From Treponema sp. (lineage in GTDB: Bacteria > Spirochaetota > Spirochaetia > Treponematales > Breznakiellaceae): DNA of 6,209 nucleotides. The first letter of the stretch is position 1. Every line of letters begins with the position of its first letter. The notes beneath the pieces are model-generated. The model was not told the DNA's origin, ran no database searches, and worked only from the letters and a program-made list of their open reading frames with translations. Location: the NCBI GenBank assembly GCA_031263435.1, contig JAISFT010000196.1, positions 1 to 6,209 of the forward strand. The letters run 5' to 3'. Both the position numbers and the translations under genes were made by a program. This document shows positions 1 to 6,209 of this stretch, in pieces.

Positions 1-971
1 TCTTTGATCAGGAACGAAACCAGAGCGGCAAACTGGCTTACAAAGGGCAGGAACAGGAGGGTCCCCATGACATTGAAAACCGTGTGGAACATGGCCAGAT
101 GGGCGGCAATGCCCCCCCCTTCGATGGACCCGGGGGTAAGGATATCCACCAGGGCTATCAACGGCCGGAAAAAGATAAGGGCTACTACACTGCCCACTAC
201 GTTAAAGAGTACGTGTACCAGGGCGGTCCGTTTGGCCGCGGTCCTGGCGCCAAAAGCGGCCATGATAGCGTCAATCGTGGTACCGATGTTGGCCCCCAGG
301 ATCATCGCGGCAGCGGTTCCGAAATTGACCATGCCGCCTCTCGCCATGGTGATGGTCAGGGTGATGGTAGCCGCGGAGGAGTGTACCAGCAGGGTAGCGC
401 CGGTTCCCACTCCCAGGCCGATAAGGACCGACACGAACCCCTTCTCGGAGAACCGGCGGATAAACGCCAGATGGGCGGGGTTCAGGGAGGGCACGGCATC
501 GGTAAGGAAGCGGAGGCCCAGGAAGATGAAGCCAAAGCCCATGAAGACCCCCCCCAGGTCCTGGTGCTTCCATTTGATAACCTGCATGATAAAGCCGATC
601 CCCACCGCGGGCAGGGCAAAGTTGGAAATATCGATCTCGAAGCCCACCAGGGACACGATCCAGGCGGTGGTGGTAGTCCCGATATTGGCCCCCATGATCA
701 CCCCGATGGCCTGAGTCAGGGAGAGGAGACCGGTATTTACAAAGGTTACGACCATAACCGACACCGCAGAGGAGGACTGGACCAGGGCGGTTACCGCCAT
801 CCCGGTGAAGATCCCCACAAAACGGTTCTTGGTCATCAGGTTGAGAAACCGCTGCAGCCGGTCCCCGGCGGCGTGCTGGATGCCGTCACTCATCACTTTC
901 ATCCCGTAAAGGAAGAGGCAGAGTCCCCCGATTACCCGTAACAGAATCATGATCACGTTATCCGTAGCCAT
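1..971 (-). CDS. Na/Pi cotransporter family protein, N-terminal transmembrane part (3' end beyond the window)
   Basis: Reverse-strand translation from ATG at 971 is open to the window edge, giving about 323 residues, so the gene is cut at its C-terminus. It has the two-fold internal repeat of the Na+/phosphate symporter family (PF02690, NptA/YjbB type). Repeat one has VQSSSA at residues 64-69 and GANIGTT at 94-100; repeat two has VHSSAAT at 196-202 and GANIGTT at 226-232. Hydrophobic stretches alternate with short loops throughout, and an N-terminal helix precedes GMKVMSDGIQ. Family members import inorganic phosphate with sodium at the cytoplasmic membrane; bacterial ones often carry a PhoU-like C-terminal domain, which here would lie outside the window. 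An alternative ATG is at 977, but AAGG (complement of 979-982) lies 7 nt from the 971 ATG and only 1 nt from the 977 one, so I prefer 971. The gene diverges from creD. Oddity: the second QSSS motif reads HSSA. The transported ion is inferred from family only. Confidence 0.93.
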   Translation of the reverse strand, partial: MATDNVIMILLRVIGGLCLFLYGMKVMSDGIQHAAGDRLQRFLNLMTKNRFVGIFTGMAVTALVQSSSAVSVMVVTFVNTGLLSLTQAIGVIMGANIGTTTTAWIVSLVGFEIDISNFALPAVGIGFIMQVIKWKHQDLGGVFMGFGFIFLGLRFLTDAVPSLNPAHLAFIRRFSEKGFVSVLIGLGVGTGATLLVHSSAATITLTITMARGGMVNFGTAAAMILGANIGTTIDAIMAAFGARTAAKRTALVHVLFNVVGSVVALIFFRPLIALVDILTPGSIEGGGIAAHLAMFHTVFNVMGTLLFLPFVSQFAALVSFLIK

Positions 972-978
972 ACCCATA

Positions 979-982
979 CCTT
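979..982 (-). promoter_or_regulatory. Ribosome binding site deciding the transporter start
   Basis: On the minus strand AAGG stands 7 nt before the ATG at 971, a good Shine-Dalgarno distance. It is too close (1 nt) to the in-frame ATG at 977. This favours the downstream start. The match is only four bases. Confidence 0.5.
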
Positions 983-1002
983 AGTTCATTTGACGGGGAA
1001 AA

Positions 1003-1008
1003 ACTATA
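1003..1008 (-). promoter_or_regulatory. Candidate -10 element for the Na/Pi transporter gene
   Basis: The minus strand reads TATAGT here, five of six matches to TATAAT. A start about 7 nt downstream, near 996, would give a leader of about 25 nt before the ATG at 971. At 17-bp spacing the -35 position (1026-1031) reads GTAAAG, a poor match to TTGACA. That position lies within the phased direct repeats, an arrangement typical of activator-dependent promoters where a response regulator replaces a -35 contact. The hexamer overlaps the first repeat unit. Inferred from sequence only. Confidence 0.42.
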
Positions 1009-1048
1009 CCGGAACTTTGCAGGAACTTTACGGAAGCTTTACAAAAGC
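1005..1048. repeat. Four 11-bp-phased direct repeats, candidate response-regulator operator
   Basis: On the plus strand four consecutive 11-bp units read TATACCGGAAC, TTTGCAGGAAC, TTTACGGAAGC and TTTACAAAAGC. The hexamer cores TATACC, TTTGCA, TTTACG and TTTACA start at 1005, 1016, 1027 and 1038, exactly one helical turn apart, so they face the same side of the DNA. OmpR-family regulators bind such tandem sites. The known PhoP box of Bacillus (TTAACA-like repeats about 11 bp apart), the PhoB box, and the E. coli CreB tag (TTCAC-N6-TTCAC) share the period and partly the sequence. The setting fits, between a phosphate transporter and creD. The regulator is not in the window. Confidence 0.55.
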
Positions 1049-1055
1049 CTCCGTA
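1029..1055. repeat. Near-perfect 27-bp dyad between transporter and creD
   Basis: Arms TACGGAAGCTTT (1029-1040) and AAAGCCTCCGTA (1044-1055) are complementary at 11 of 12 positions, the exception being 1035 against 1049, around a central ACA. No T-run follows on either strand, so it is not an intrinsic terminator. It could be the operator of a dimeric repressor. If transcription enters from upstream it could instead be a leader hairpin. It overlaps the last two direct repeats and abuts the -35 position of the creD promoter candidate. Confidence 0.5.
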
Positions 1056-1076
1056 GCTTAAAACAAGGGGCCGGGC

Positions 1077-1082
1077 TATACT
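1077..1082 (+). promoter_or_regulatory. Candidate -10 element for creD
   Basis: TATACT matches TATAAT at five of six bases. The corresponding -35 position at 17-bp spacing (1054-1059) reads TAGCTT and is weak, which again suggests an activator. Transcription would start near 1089, leaving almost no leader before ATG 1092 and about 14 nt before ATG 1104. The true promoter may therefore lie further upstream. Confidence 0.33.
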
Positions 1083-1091
1083 TGTCCAATT

Positions 1092-2486
1092 ATGGATAAC
1101 ATTATGGACAGTAATAAACGCCCTTTTATAAAAACATTTACCCGAGGCTATACGTTTAAGGTGCTTATGCTGGTGATCCTTGTTCTGCTTCTGCTGATAC
1201 CGCTGAGCATGATCCGGGGACTGGTGAATGAGCGGGGCAGGACCGCCGCATCCGCGGAATCGGACATTATGGAGGCCTGGGGGAAGGAGCTGATCCAGGC
1301 GGGGCCCATCATAACCATTCCCGGTACAAAAACCGAAGAGCTTATCACCCGGACAGAAAAGGAAGGTGAAAGGGCGGAGATTATACGGACCCCCTTTACG
1401 CTGGTAATAAGCCCCAAGCGGCTGAACATTGACGCGGTCTTCAAAACCGAAGTACGCCGGCGGGGTATTTTTTCAGTACCCCTCTTTTACGGTACCCTTA
1501 CCCTGAGCGGCAGTTTTGATCCCACCGCGGCCGTATCGGCCCTGCTTTCCAACGAAAGCGTTTCCGCAGACCAGGCGGAACTGGTGATTGCCCTTTCCAG
1601 CCAGAAGGGAATTCGAAAAATCGACGCCTCGGGCTGGGGGGATGACGAACTCTTTTTCCAGCCCGGCAACCGGGGACATAATCTGTTCAATTACAGCCGG
1701 GGCTACACCCAGCGAACCGGCAGCAGCGGCATCTATGCGGCCCTGCCCTCGCTTAAAACAGACGGGGAGACGGAATTTAACATCAGCATAGAAATTCAGG
1801 GGGGTCAGTTGATACGGGTACTGCCCGTGGCTCAGGATACCCATGTAAGTATTGCCTCCGACTGGCCCTCCCCCTCGTTCCAGGGCGCTTTTTTACCCAA
1901 CGAATCTGCGATGGATGATACCGGATTTTCCGCGTCCTGGGATATCAGCTACCTGAGCCGGGATATACCGCTTTTCTTTACAAAATACAACCGGAACGAC
2001 TATGAATACGAAGGATCGCTTTTTGGGGTCAATTTTTTTCGCAGTATTGATACCTATGCCCTCAATACCAGGGCGGTTAAATATGCGGTTCTTTTTCTGA
2101 TTGTTCCCTTTCTTACCCTGTTCCTGCTGGAAATATTCACCAAACGGCGCATCCATCCGGTGCCCTACCTGCTTTCCGGCATTGGGAACGCGGTTTTTTA
2201 TCTGCTGCTGCTCTCCCTGTCCGAGCAGATACCCTTTTACGCGGCCTACCTTATTGCCGCCCTGGCAGTAACGATTATGCTGACTCTCTATTCCCGTTCC
2301 CTGCTGCCCTCGTGGAATAAAAGCTGGTACATGGGGCTGGTAGTAACGCTGTCATATATTCTCCTCTATGCCGTATTAAATGCCGAATCGTATGCCCTGC
2401 TTATCGGCTCTGTCGGGACCTTCTTTGTCATCGCCCTGGTCATGTTCCTTACCCGCAGGCTGGAATGGTATGGCCGGGAAGATTAA
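1092..2486 (+). CDS. creD: CreD-family inner membrane protein
   Basis: A 464-residue protein that aligns by eye with E. coli CreD (about 450 residues) over its whole length. One helix lies at about 22-41 (ending LLLLIPLSMI), followed by the NER at 46-48 and GPIITIPG at 71-78, typical of the family. An extracytoplasmic domain runs to about residue 325 and contains SDWPSPSFQGAFLP (256-269). Five helices follow at about 330-349, 359-378, 383-401, 411-430 and 434-453, with HPVPYLL at 355-361 and an end close to CreD's FLTRNIDWY. CreD belongs to the CreBC regulon, is linked to envelope integrity and beta-lactam or colicin responses, and has no settled biochemical activity. No creB or creC is in the window. 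ATG 1092 has no clear ribosome site; ATG 1104 has a weak GGAT at 1094-1097, so either may be used. The helicase gene follows 47 bp downstream, probably on the same transcript. Confidence 0.93.
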   Translation: MDNIMDSNKRPFIKTFTRGYTFKVLMLVILVLLLLIPLSMIRGLVNERGRTAASAESDIMEAWGKELIQAGPIITIPGTKTEELITRTEKEGERAEIIRTPFTLVISPKRLNIDAVFKTEVRRRGIFSVPLFYGTLTLSGSFDPTAAVSALLSNESVSADQAELVIALSSQKGIRKIDASGWGDDELFFQPGNRGHNLFNYSRGYTQRTGSSGIYAALPSLKTDGETEFNISIEIQGGQLIRVLPVAQDTHVSIASDWPSPSFQGAFLPNESAMDDTGFSASWDISYLSRDIPLFFTKYNRNDYEYEGSLFGVNFFRSIDTYALNTRAVKYAVLFLIVPFLTLFLLEIFTKRRIHPVPYLLSGIGNAVFYLLLLSLSEQIPFYAAYLIAALAVTIMLTLYSRSLLPSWNKSWYMGLVVTLSYILLYAVLNAESYALLIGSVGTFFVIALVMFLTRRLEWYGRED

Positions 2487-2513
2487 TTGCAGGAAGAAGA
2501 TTAATTACAGGAA
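2478..2513 (+). repeat. 18-bp tandem duplication spanning the creD stop codon
   Basis: Copy one, GAAGATTAATTGCAGGAA (2478-2495), is followed directly by copy two, GAAGATTAATTACAGGAA (2496-2513). They differ at one base (2488 G against 2506 A). Copy one contains the last two codons and TAA stop of creD; copy two repeats them after the stop. Each copy ends in a purine-rich AGGAA, so the duplication also doubles a possible ribosome-binding sequence upstream of the helicase gene. Replication slippage is the likely origin. Confidence 0.9.
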
Positions 2514-2515
2514 AC

Positions 2516-2519
2516 GGAG
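2516..2519 (+). promoter_or_regulatory. Possible ribosome binding site for the helicase gene
   Basis: GGAG sits 14 nt before the ATG at 2534, longer than the usual 5-10 nt. It is the nearest purine-rich match and supports that start only moderately. The long spacing leaves room for translational coupling to creD. Confidence 0.35.
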
Positions 2520-2533
2520 TTCCCCGGCCTGCC

Positions 2534-5500
2534 ATGAGTAAAGATGATTACGGCCGTACTCCCTGGGGCAGTTGGTTCCTGGAAGTTCTGGACAGCTATG
2601 ACATGGGGGAACGGCTTAACCGGGGCAGGCGTTATGCCAACGCGGGAAAGGTTCTGTCCCTTTCGATAAAGGACCGGCGGGTAAGCGCCAAGGTAAGGGG
2701 CAGTTACCGGCCCTCGTACACAGTAGTTATTGATTTTCCCGAACTCAAGGAAAAGGCGCAGGTCCTGGAGCTTATTGAAGAAGATCCGGCGCTGCTGGCC
2801 CAAATTGCCGCGGGGGAACTACCGGAAGCCTTTTTAAAAAAACTGAAACGATCCGGCCTTAACCTTATCCCAAACCGCTGGCGCGACATGGTCCGTGCCT
2901 GTAGCTGCCCCGACTATGGGGACCCCTGCAAGCACATGGCTGCGGTTTACTATGTCCTTGCCAAGGAAGTGGATACGGACCCCCACCTGCTTTTCCGGCT
3001 CCGGGGCATCGATCTGTCCGAATTAAGCCGGCGCTACGGCGGAACTCTGGAACGGGAGATTGCCGCCCCCTTTCAAATAACGGCGGCCCCCGTAAAGAAA
3101 AACACTTCCGCAGGGAAAGGCTCCGCAGGGAAAAGCGCCCCCGGTGATCTGCCCGGCGCGGGGGAACCGCGGCCGGCCCCGGTAATCCCGGAAATTCCCC
3201 ACTGCGGGGAACTGATCTGCTCCCTGCTCCCCCCTTCCCCTCCCTTTTGCGAGCGGGACTTTGCGATACTAATGGCGGAGTTCTACCACCATGCCGCCCG
3301 GTTCATCCCCTGGTCCGCCCGGTGGGAAAACGAAGACGATGAGCATACATGGTCCCGTTCCCGCTGGACCGTAGAGTGCTTCCGCCCCAGGCCGGGGGCC
3401 CAGGTTTTTCTGATCCGGGAAGACCCCCGGGGAGAAAAGACCCGGCTGACTCTGTTTGAAGCATTTCTGCGGTTTCGCAGTTTTTCTAACGATGACGGAA
3501 CAGACGGCTATGCGTTTCTTTTTTATCTTTTCAAATTCCTCAACCTGATCTGCTCTGCGGGGGCGTTGATTCCCTGCGTCTATTCTGCCGAAGGCAAACT
3601 CAAAATAATCTGGCAGCCCTTTGAAAGGCTGCCCCAGATAGGAACCGCCCTTTCCGCCATTGCAGCCCTGGGGGAAAACATGCTGGCCCTGCCGGGGCGG
3701 GGAAAGTCAAAAAGCCCGGTATACGCCGACGGCCGGAGCGCGGCTCAGCTTATCTCATCGGCCCTTCTGGGTGAATGGGTCAGGCAGAGCGATTTCAGCC
3801 CCAAGGGGATGGCGGTAAAAGAACTTTCGGATATCTTTTTCCGGGAGAAAGAAACAGCGGTAGATTCCCCTGCCCTGCGGAGTCTTCCCCTTGCCATCGA
3901 CCGCTGGCTTTCGGTCCTCCATACCGATTTTAACGCCTGCCGTTACCGCTTTACCGTCAAGCCCGCGGCCGGGGGAAAGGCCGGAACGGGCGCGGGCAAA
4001 GAAAAAGAACCGGACAGGGGGGACTCGGCCTTTGTCCTTTCCGTAGATGCGGCCCTAAAACCGCAGGGAGATAAAGGCGGGGAGGCGGGAAAGACCCGGT
4101 ACATTCCCCTTAAAGACCTGGCCCGGAGTTCCGCCGGTATCGCCGCTCTTAAGGCCCCTACGGCCCTGTCCAACTACCTGCCCGAAATACGGGCCCTTTT
4201 TTCCCGCAAAGATATACGGCTTGGCGAAGAGCGGCTCATCGGATTCCTCGACACCGGCGCAGAGCTTTTAAGCCGCCTGGGGATCGAAGTGATACTCCCC
4301 AAAAGCCTCCACCGGGAACTTAAGCCCCGGCTGGTAATCCAGGCGGAGGGCGCGCAGAAGACCGGCGGCTCCCTGATGCATTATTTCAACCTCGATTCCC
4401 TTCTGGACTGGAGCTGGCAGATCGCCATTGGGGATGAGGTTATCTCCGGCGAAGAATTCGCCGCCCTGCTTAAGGGGAAAAGCCGGCTGATAAAATTCCG
4501 GGACAGCTTTGTCCTGGTAGACCCCGCGGAACTTTCCCGGCTCCTCAAGAAAAGCAGGGAAGCCCCGCCCGGCATCAACGAATTTCTTAAATCCCATTTT
4601 GCGGGAAACAGCGTCCTTTCCTTCGATGCGGAAAAAACCATCGAACAACTCTTCGAGGAAAAAAACTTTGCCGTACCGCCGAATCTTGCAGCATCTCTGC
4701 GGCCCTATCAGGAGCGGGGTTACAACTGGATCTGCTCCCTTCTTCACGCGGGTTTTGGCTGTGTCCTGGCAGACGATATGGGACTGGGAAAAACCGTTCA
4801 GGCCATAGCAGTATTACTGCACCTGAAGGCCGGCGGCCTTCTTGGGGAGGGGGCCCTGATAGTTGCCCCCGCGGCATTGCTGGAAAACTGGGAACGGGAA
4901 TTTTCCCGTTTTTCCCCGGACCTTGCGGTGTCCCGCTACCACGGACCGGGCCGGAACATCGACAGTAAAGGTGATGTGTTTCTTACCACCTATCAGACCG
5001 CTTCCCGGGATCGGGAAAAGCTGATCAAACACCGGTTTTCCATCCTTGTGGCCGACGAAGCCCACCTTATGAAAAACGCCGCCACCGCGGGGGCAAAGAC
5101 CCTTAAGGAACTGCAATCCAACTGCCGCCTGGCCCTGTCGGGGACCCCCGTAGAAAACCGCCTGGAAGACATGCGCTCCCTTTTCGATTTTGTCCTCCCC
5201 GGTTATCTGGGGACCGCCGCCGAATTCAAAGAAGCCTACCGGGTTCCCATAGAAGTAATGCGGAACAGGGAAAAGGCGGAACTCCTCAGGAAGATCACCG
5301 CCCCCTTCCTCCTCCGGCGGCTTAAAACCGACAAAACCGTTATCGCGGATCTGCCGGAAAAGATCACTATTAACGAGTACGCGGGGCTGGAAAAGGACCA
5401 ACTGGCCCTCTACGAAACCGTGGTAAGCCATACCATGAAACGCTCAGCAAAACTGGAAGACCCCCGCGAACGCTCGGCCCTGGTACTGCAGCTTCTTACT

Positions 5501-6091
5501 TCCCTTAAACAGATCTGCGATCATCCCCGGGTATTCGACAAAGAAAGCCCCGCGGTATCAAAACTTTCGGGCAAAGCAATGCTGCTCCTTACCCTTCTGC
5601 AGGAGATTATTGACAACCGGGAAAAAGTTCTTATCTTCAGCCAGTATGTAGAAACACTGCACTGTCTGGAGACGATCATCGGCAACGAACTGGGGGAGCC
5701 CTCCCTGCTCTACCACGGCGGCCTGGGACAAAAACAGCGCAGCAATACTGTCGATGCCTTCCAAAACGATCCCTCCCGGCGGATCCTCCTTATCAGCCTT
5801 AAAGCCGGCGGGCTGGGCCTTAACCTTACCGGCGCCAGCCGGGTCATCCACTACGATCTTTGGTACAACCCCGCAGTGGAAAACCAGGCCACCGACCGGG
5901 CCTTCCGCATCGGCCAGAAACAAAACGTCTTCGTCCACCGGTTTATCACCAGGAACAGCTTCGAGGAAAAAATCGATCAGATGCTGGGCGCCAAACGGGA
6001 ACTCGCGGACATGACCGTTTCCTCCGGGGAATCGTGGCTTTCCCGCATGAGCCACGCGGAACTGCGGGAACTCTTTACCCGGAGCACATAG
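2534..6091 (+). CDS. SWIM zinc-finger / SNF2-family helicase fusion protein
   Basis: A 1185-residue cytoplasmic, ATP-dependent DNA translocase by family. The N-terminal ~170 residues match SWIM zinc-finger proteins: YANAGKVLSL, then CxCx6CxH with Cys123, Cys125, Cys132 and His134, then the family's DPHLLFRLRG. A Gly/Ala/Pro/Lys linker (about 180-215) leads into a helicase-associated region; about 575-672 looks like DUF3670 (PF12419). The motor runs from LRPYQERG (722-729) through Walker A DDMGLGKT (747-754, Lys753), APAALLENW, DEAH (841-844), LSGTPVENR (868-876), VLIFSQY (1032-1038), SLKAGGLGLNL (1088-1098) and ATDRAFRIGQ (1119-1128, arginines 1122 and 1125). All motor motifs look intact. The frame extends upstream to an ATG at 2465 inside creD, but those 23 residues are translated from the tandem repeat and resemble nothing, so I chose 2534. 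Role is probably DNA remodelling, repair or recovery of stalled polymerase; substrate unknown. Likely cotranscribed with creD. Confidence 0.93.
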   Translation: MSKDDYGRTPWGSWFLEVLDSYDMGERLNRGRRYANAGKVLSLSIKDRRVSAKVRGSYRPSYTVVIDFPELKEKAQVLELIEEDPALLAQIAAGELPEAFLKKLKRSGLNLIPNRWRDMVRACSCPDYGDPCKHMAAVYYVLAKEVDTDPHLLFRLRGIDLSELSRRYGGTLEREIAAPFQITAAPVKKNTSAGKGSAGKSAPGDLPGAGEPRPAPVIPEIPHCGELICSLLPPSPPFCERDFAILMAEFYHHAARFIPWSARWENEDDEHTWSRSRWTVECFRPRPGAQVFLIREDPRGEKTRLTLFEAFLRFRSFSNDDGTDGYAFLFYLFKFLNLICSAGALIPCVYSAEGKLKIIWQPFERLPQIGTALSAIAALGENMLALPGRGKSKSPVYADGRSAAQLISSALLGEWVRQSDFSPKGMAVKELSDIFFREKETAVDSPALRSLPLAIDRWLSVLHTDFNACRYRFTVKPAAGGKAGTGAGKEKEPDRGDSAFVLSVDAALKPQGDKGGEAGKTRYIPLKDLARSSAGIAALKAPTALSNYLPEIRALFSRKDIRLGEERLIGFLDTGAELLSRLGIEVILPKSLHRELKPRLVIQAEGAQKTGGSLMHYFNLDSLLDWSWQIAIGDEVISGEEFAALLKGKSRLIKFRDSFVLVDPAELSRLLKKSREAPPGINEFLKSHFAGNSVLSFDAEKTIEQLFEEKNFAVPPNLAASLRPYQERGYNWICSLLHAGFGCVLADDMGLGKTVQAIAVLLHLKAGGLLGEGALIVAPAALLENWEREFSRFSPDLAVSRYHGPGRNIDSKGDVFLTTYQTASRDREKLIKHRFSILVADEAHLMKNAATAGAKTLKELQSNCRLALSGTPVENRLEDMRSLFDFVLPGYLGTAAEFKEAYRVPIEVMRNREKAELLRKITAPFLLRRLKTDKTVIADLPEKITINEYAGLEKDQLALYETVVSHTMKRSAKLEDPRERSALVLQLLTSLKQICDHPRVFDKESPAVSKLSGKAMLLLTLLQEIIDNREKVLIFSQYVETLHCLETIIGNELGEPSLLYHGGLGQKQRSNTVDAFQNDPSRRILLISLKAGGLGLNLTGASRVIHYDLWYNPAVENQATDRAFRIGQKQNVFVHRFITRNSFEEKIDQMLGAKRELADMTVSSGESWLSRMSHAELRELFTRST
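3107..3136 (+). repeat. 15-bp tandem repeat in the interdomain linker
   Basis: TCCGCAGGGAAAGGC (3107-3121) is followed directly by TCCGCAGGGAAAAGC (3122-3136), one mismatch. It encodes SAGKG-SAGKS in frame, in the flexible linker after the SWIM part. Slippage in an unconstrained linker explains it. Confidence 0.85.
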
Positions 6092-6115
6092 AATCTTTTG
6101 TTTTTTTGGGCGCAT

Positions 6116-6130
6116 CCGGCCTGCGGCCGG
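6116..6130 (+). other. G+C-rich hairpin downstream of the helicase stop
   Basis: CCGGCC-TGC-GGCCGG forms a perfect 6-bp stem, extendable by T6115-A6131 to 7 bp, 24 nt after the stop codon. No T-run follows it, and the T-rich run 6095-6107 precedes it, so it is not a canonical terminator by itself. It may protect the mRNA end together with the next hairpin. Confidence 0.5.
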
Positions 6131-6147
6131 ACCGGGCTATCCGCTCC

Positions 6148-6175
6148 AATAAAAAACCCTGACGGGTTTTTTATT
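6148..6175. terminator. Intrinsic, probably bidirectional terminator
   Basis: AATAAAAAACCC (6148-6159) pairs perfectly with GGGTTTTTTATT (6164-6175) around a TGAC loop. The CCC/GGG core followed by six T on the plus strand terminates the creD-helicase transcript. The complementary A-run gives an equivalent T-run on the minus strand, so it could also stop a convergent gene arriving from beyond 6209. Confidence 0.87.
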
Positions 6176-6209
6176 CCGCTTCTATCCCTTGCGCTTCGCT
6201 GGGTGCGGA

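Noticed and set aside
84..941. Long open frames on the plus strand opposite the transporter (84-941 and 4-714).
   Set aside because: They are rich in Gly, His, Asp, Arg and Pro, have no recognisable motif, and lie antisense to a well-supported transporter with intact family signatures. They are shadows of G+C-biased codon use.
990..1010. TTGACG (990-995) with TATACC (1005-1010) as a plus-strand promoter.
   Set aside because: The spacer is only 9 bp, far too short for a sigma-70 type promoter. TATACC fits better as the first phased repeat.
2534..6091. Possibility that the SNF2 helicase belongs to an anti-phage system such as DISARM.
   Set aside because: No methyltransferase, nuclease, DUF1998 or phospholipase D partner is present, and the SWIM plus DUF3670 layout fits a housekeeping-type SNF2 family better. 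Neighbours beyond 6209 are unseen.
4814..6115. Long minus-strand frames opposite the helicase motor (4814-5431 and 5558-6115).
   Set aside because: Their composition follows the reverse complement of the conserved helicase codons. No ribosome site or family motif supports them.
6171..6209. Tail of a convergent minus-strand gene ending in TAA at 6173-6171.
   Set aside because: Only about 12 codons are visible, another frame also stops here, and no motif can be judged. The symmetric terminator makes a convergent gene plausible, but the sequence does not prove it.

Overview
The window reads as ordinary bacterial chromosome with a G+C-rich, tightly packed layout: three long protein genes, one short divergent regulatory region and one intrinsic terminator. 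I see no insertion sequence, phage gene, CRISPR array, tRNA or rRNA. The taxon cannot be fixed from this alone. Bacterial-type promoters, a Na+/phosphate cotransporter, CreD and a SWIM/SNF2 helicase would fit a moderately G+C-rich Gram-negative-type bacterium; a spirochaete of the Treponema/Spirochaeta kind is my tentative guess, at low confidence. CreD in its known host is an inner-membrane protein facing the periplasm, which favours a cell with an outer membrane.

Layout. Positions 1-971 (minus strand) hold the N-terminal ~323 residues of a Na/Pi-cotransporter family protein; its C-terminus lies off the left edge. Positions 972-1091 are a divergent intergenic region with unusually dense structure: four 11-bp-phased direct repeats (1005-1048), an overlapping near-perfect dyad (1029-1055), and candidate -10 hexamers for both flanking genes. 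Positions 1092-2486 (plus) encode a full-length CreD-family membrane protein. After a 47-bp gap containing an 18-bp tandem duplication that copies the creD stop codon region, 2534-6091 (plus) encodes a 1185-residue protein that joins a SWIM zinc-finger protein to a SNF2-family helicase. A perfect 12-bp hairpin at 6148-6175 closes the unit.

How the parts fit. creD and the helicase gene are close, co-directional and have one terminator, so they probably form one transcript; nothing suggests a shared biochemical role. The phosphate transporter and creD diverge from a shared region whose repeats resemble, in spacing and partly in sequence, binding sites of OmpR-type regulators of the PhoB/PhoP and CreB kind. 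That is the most interesting hypothesis here: one phosphate-type or Cre-type response regulator may control both. The helicase is the other point of interest, because SWIM proteins of this type and DUF3670-type SNF2 helicases are, as I recall them, commonly separate neighbouring genes. I found no convincing evidence for a wholly undescribed system; the gene products all fall in recognisable families.
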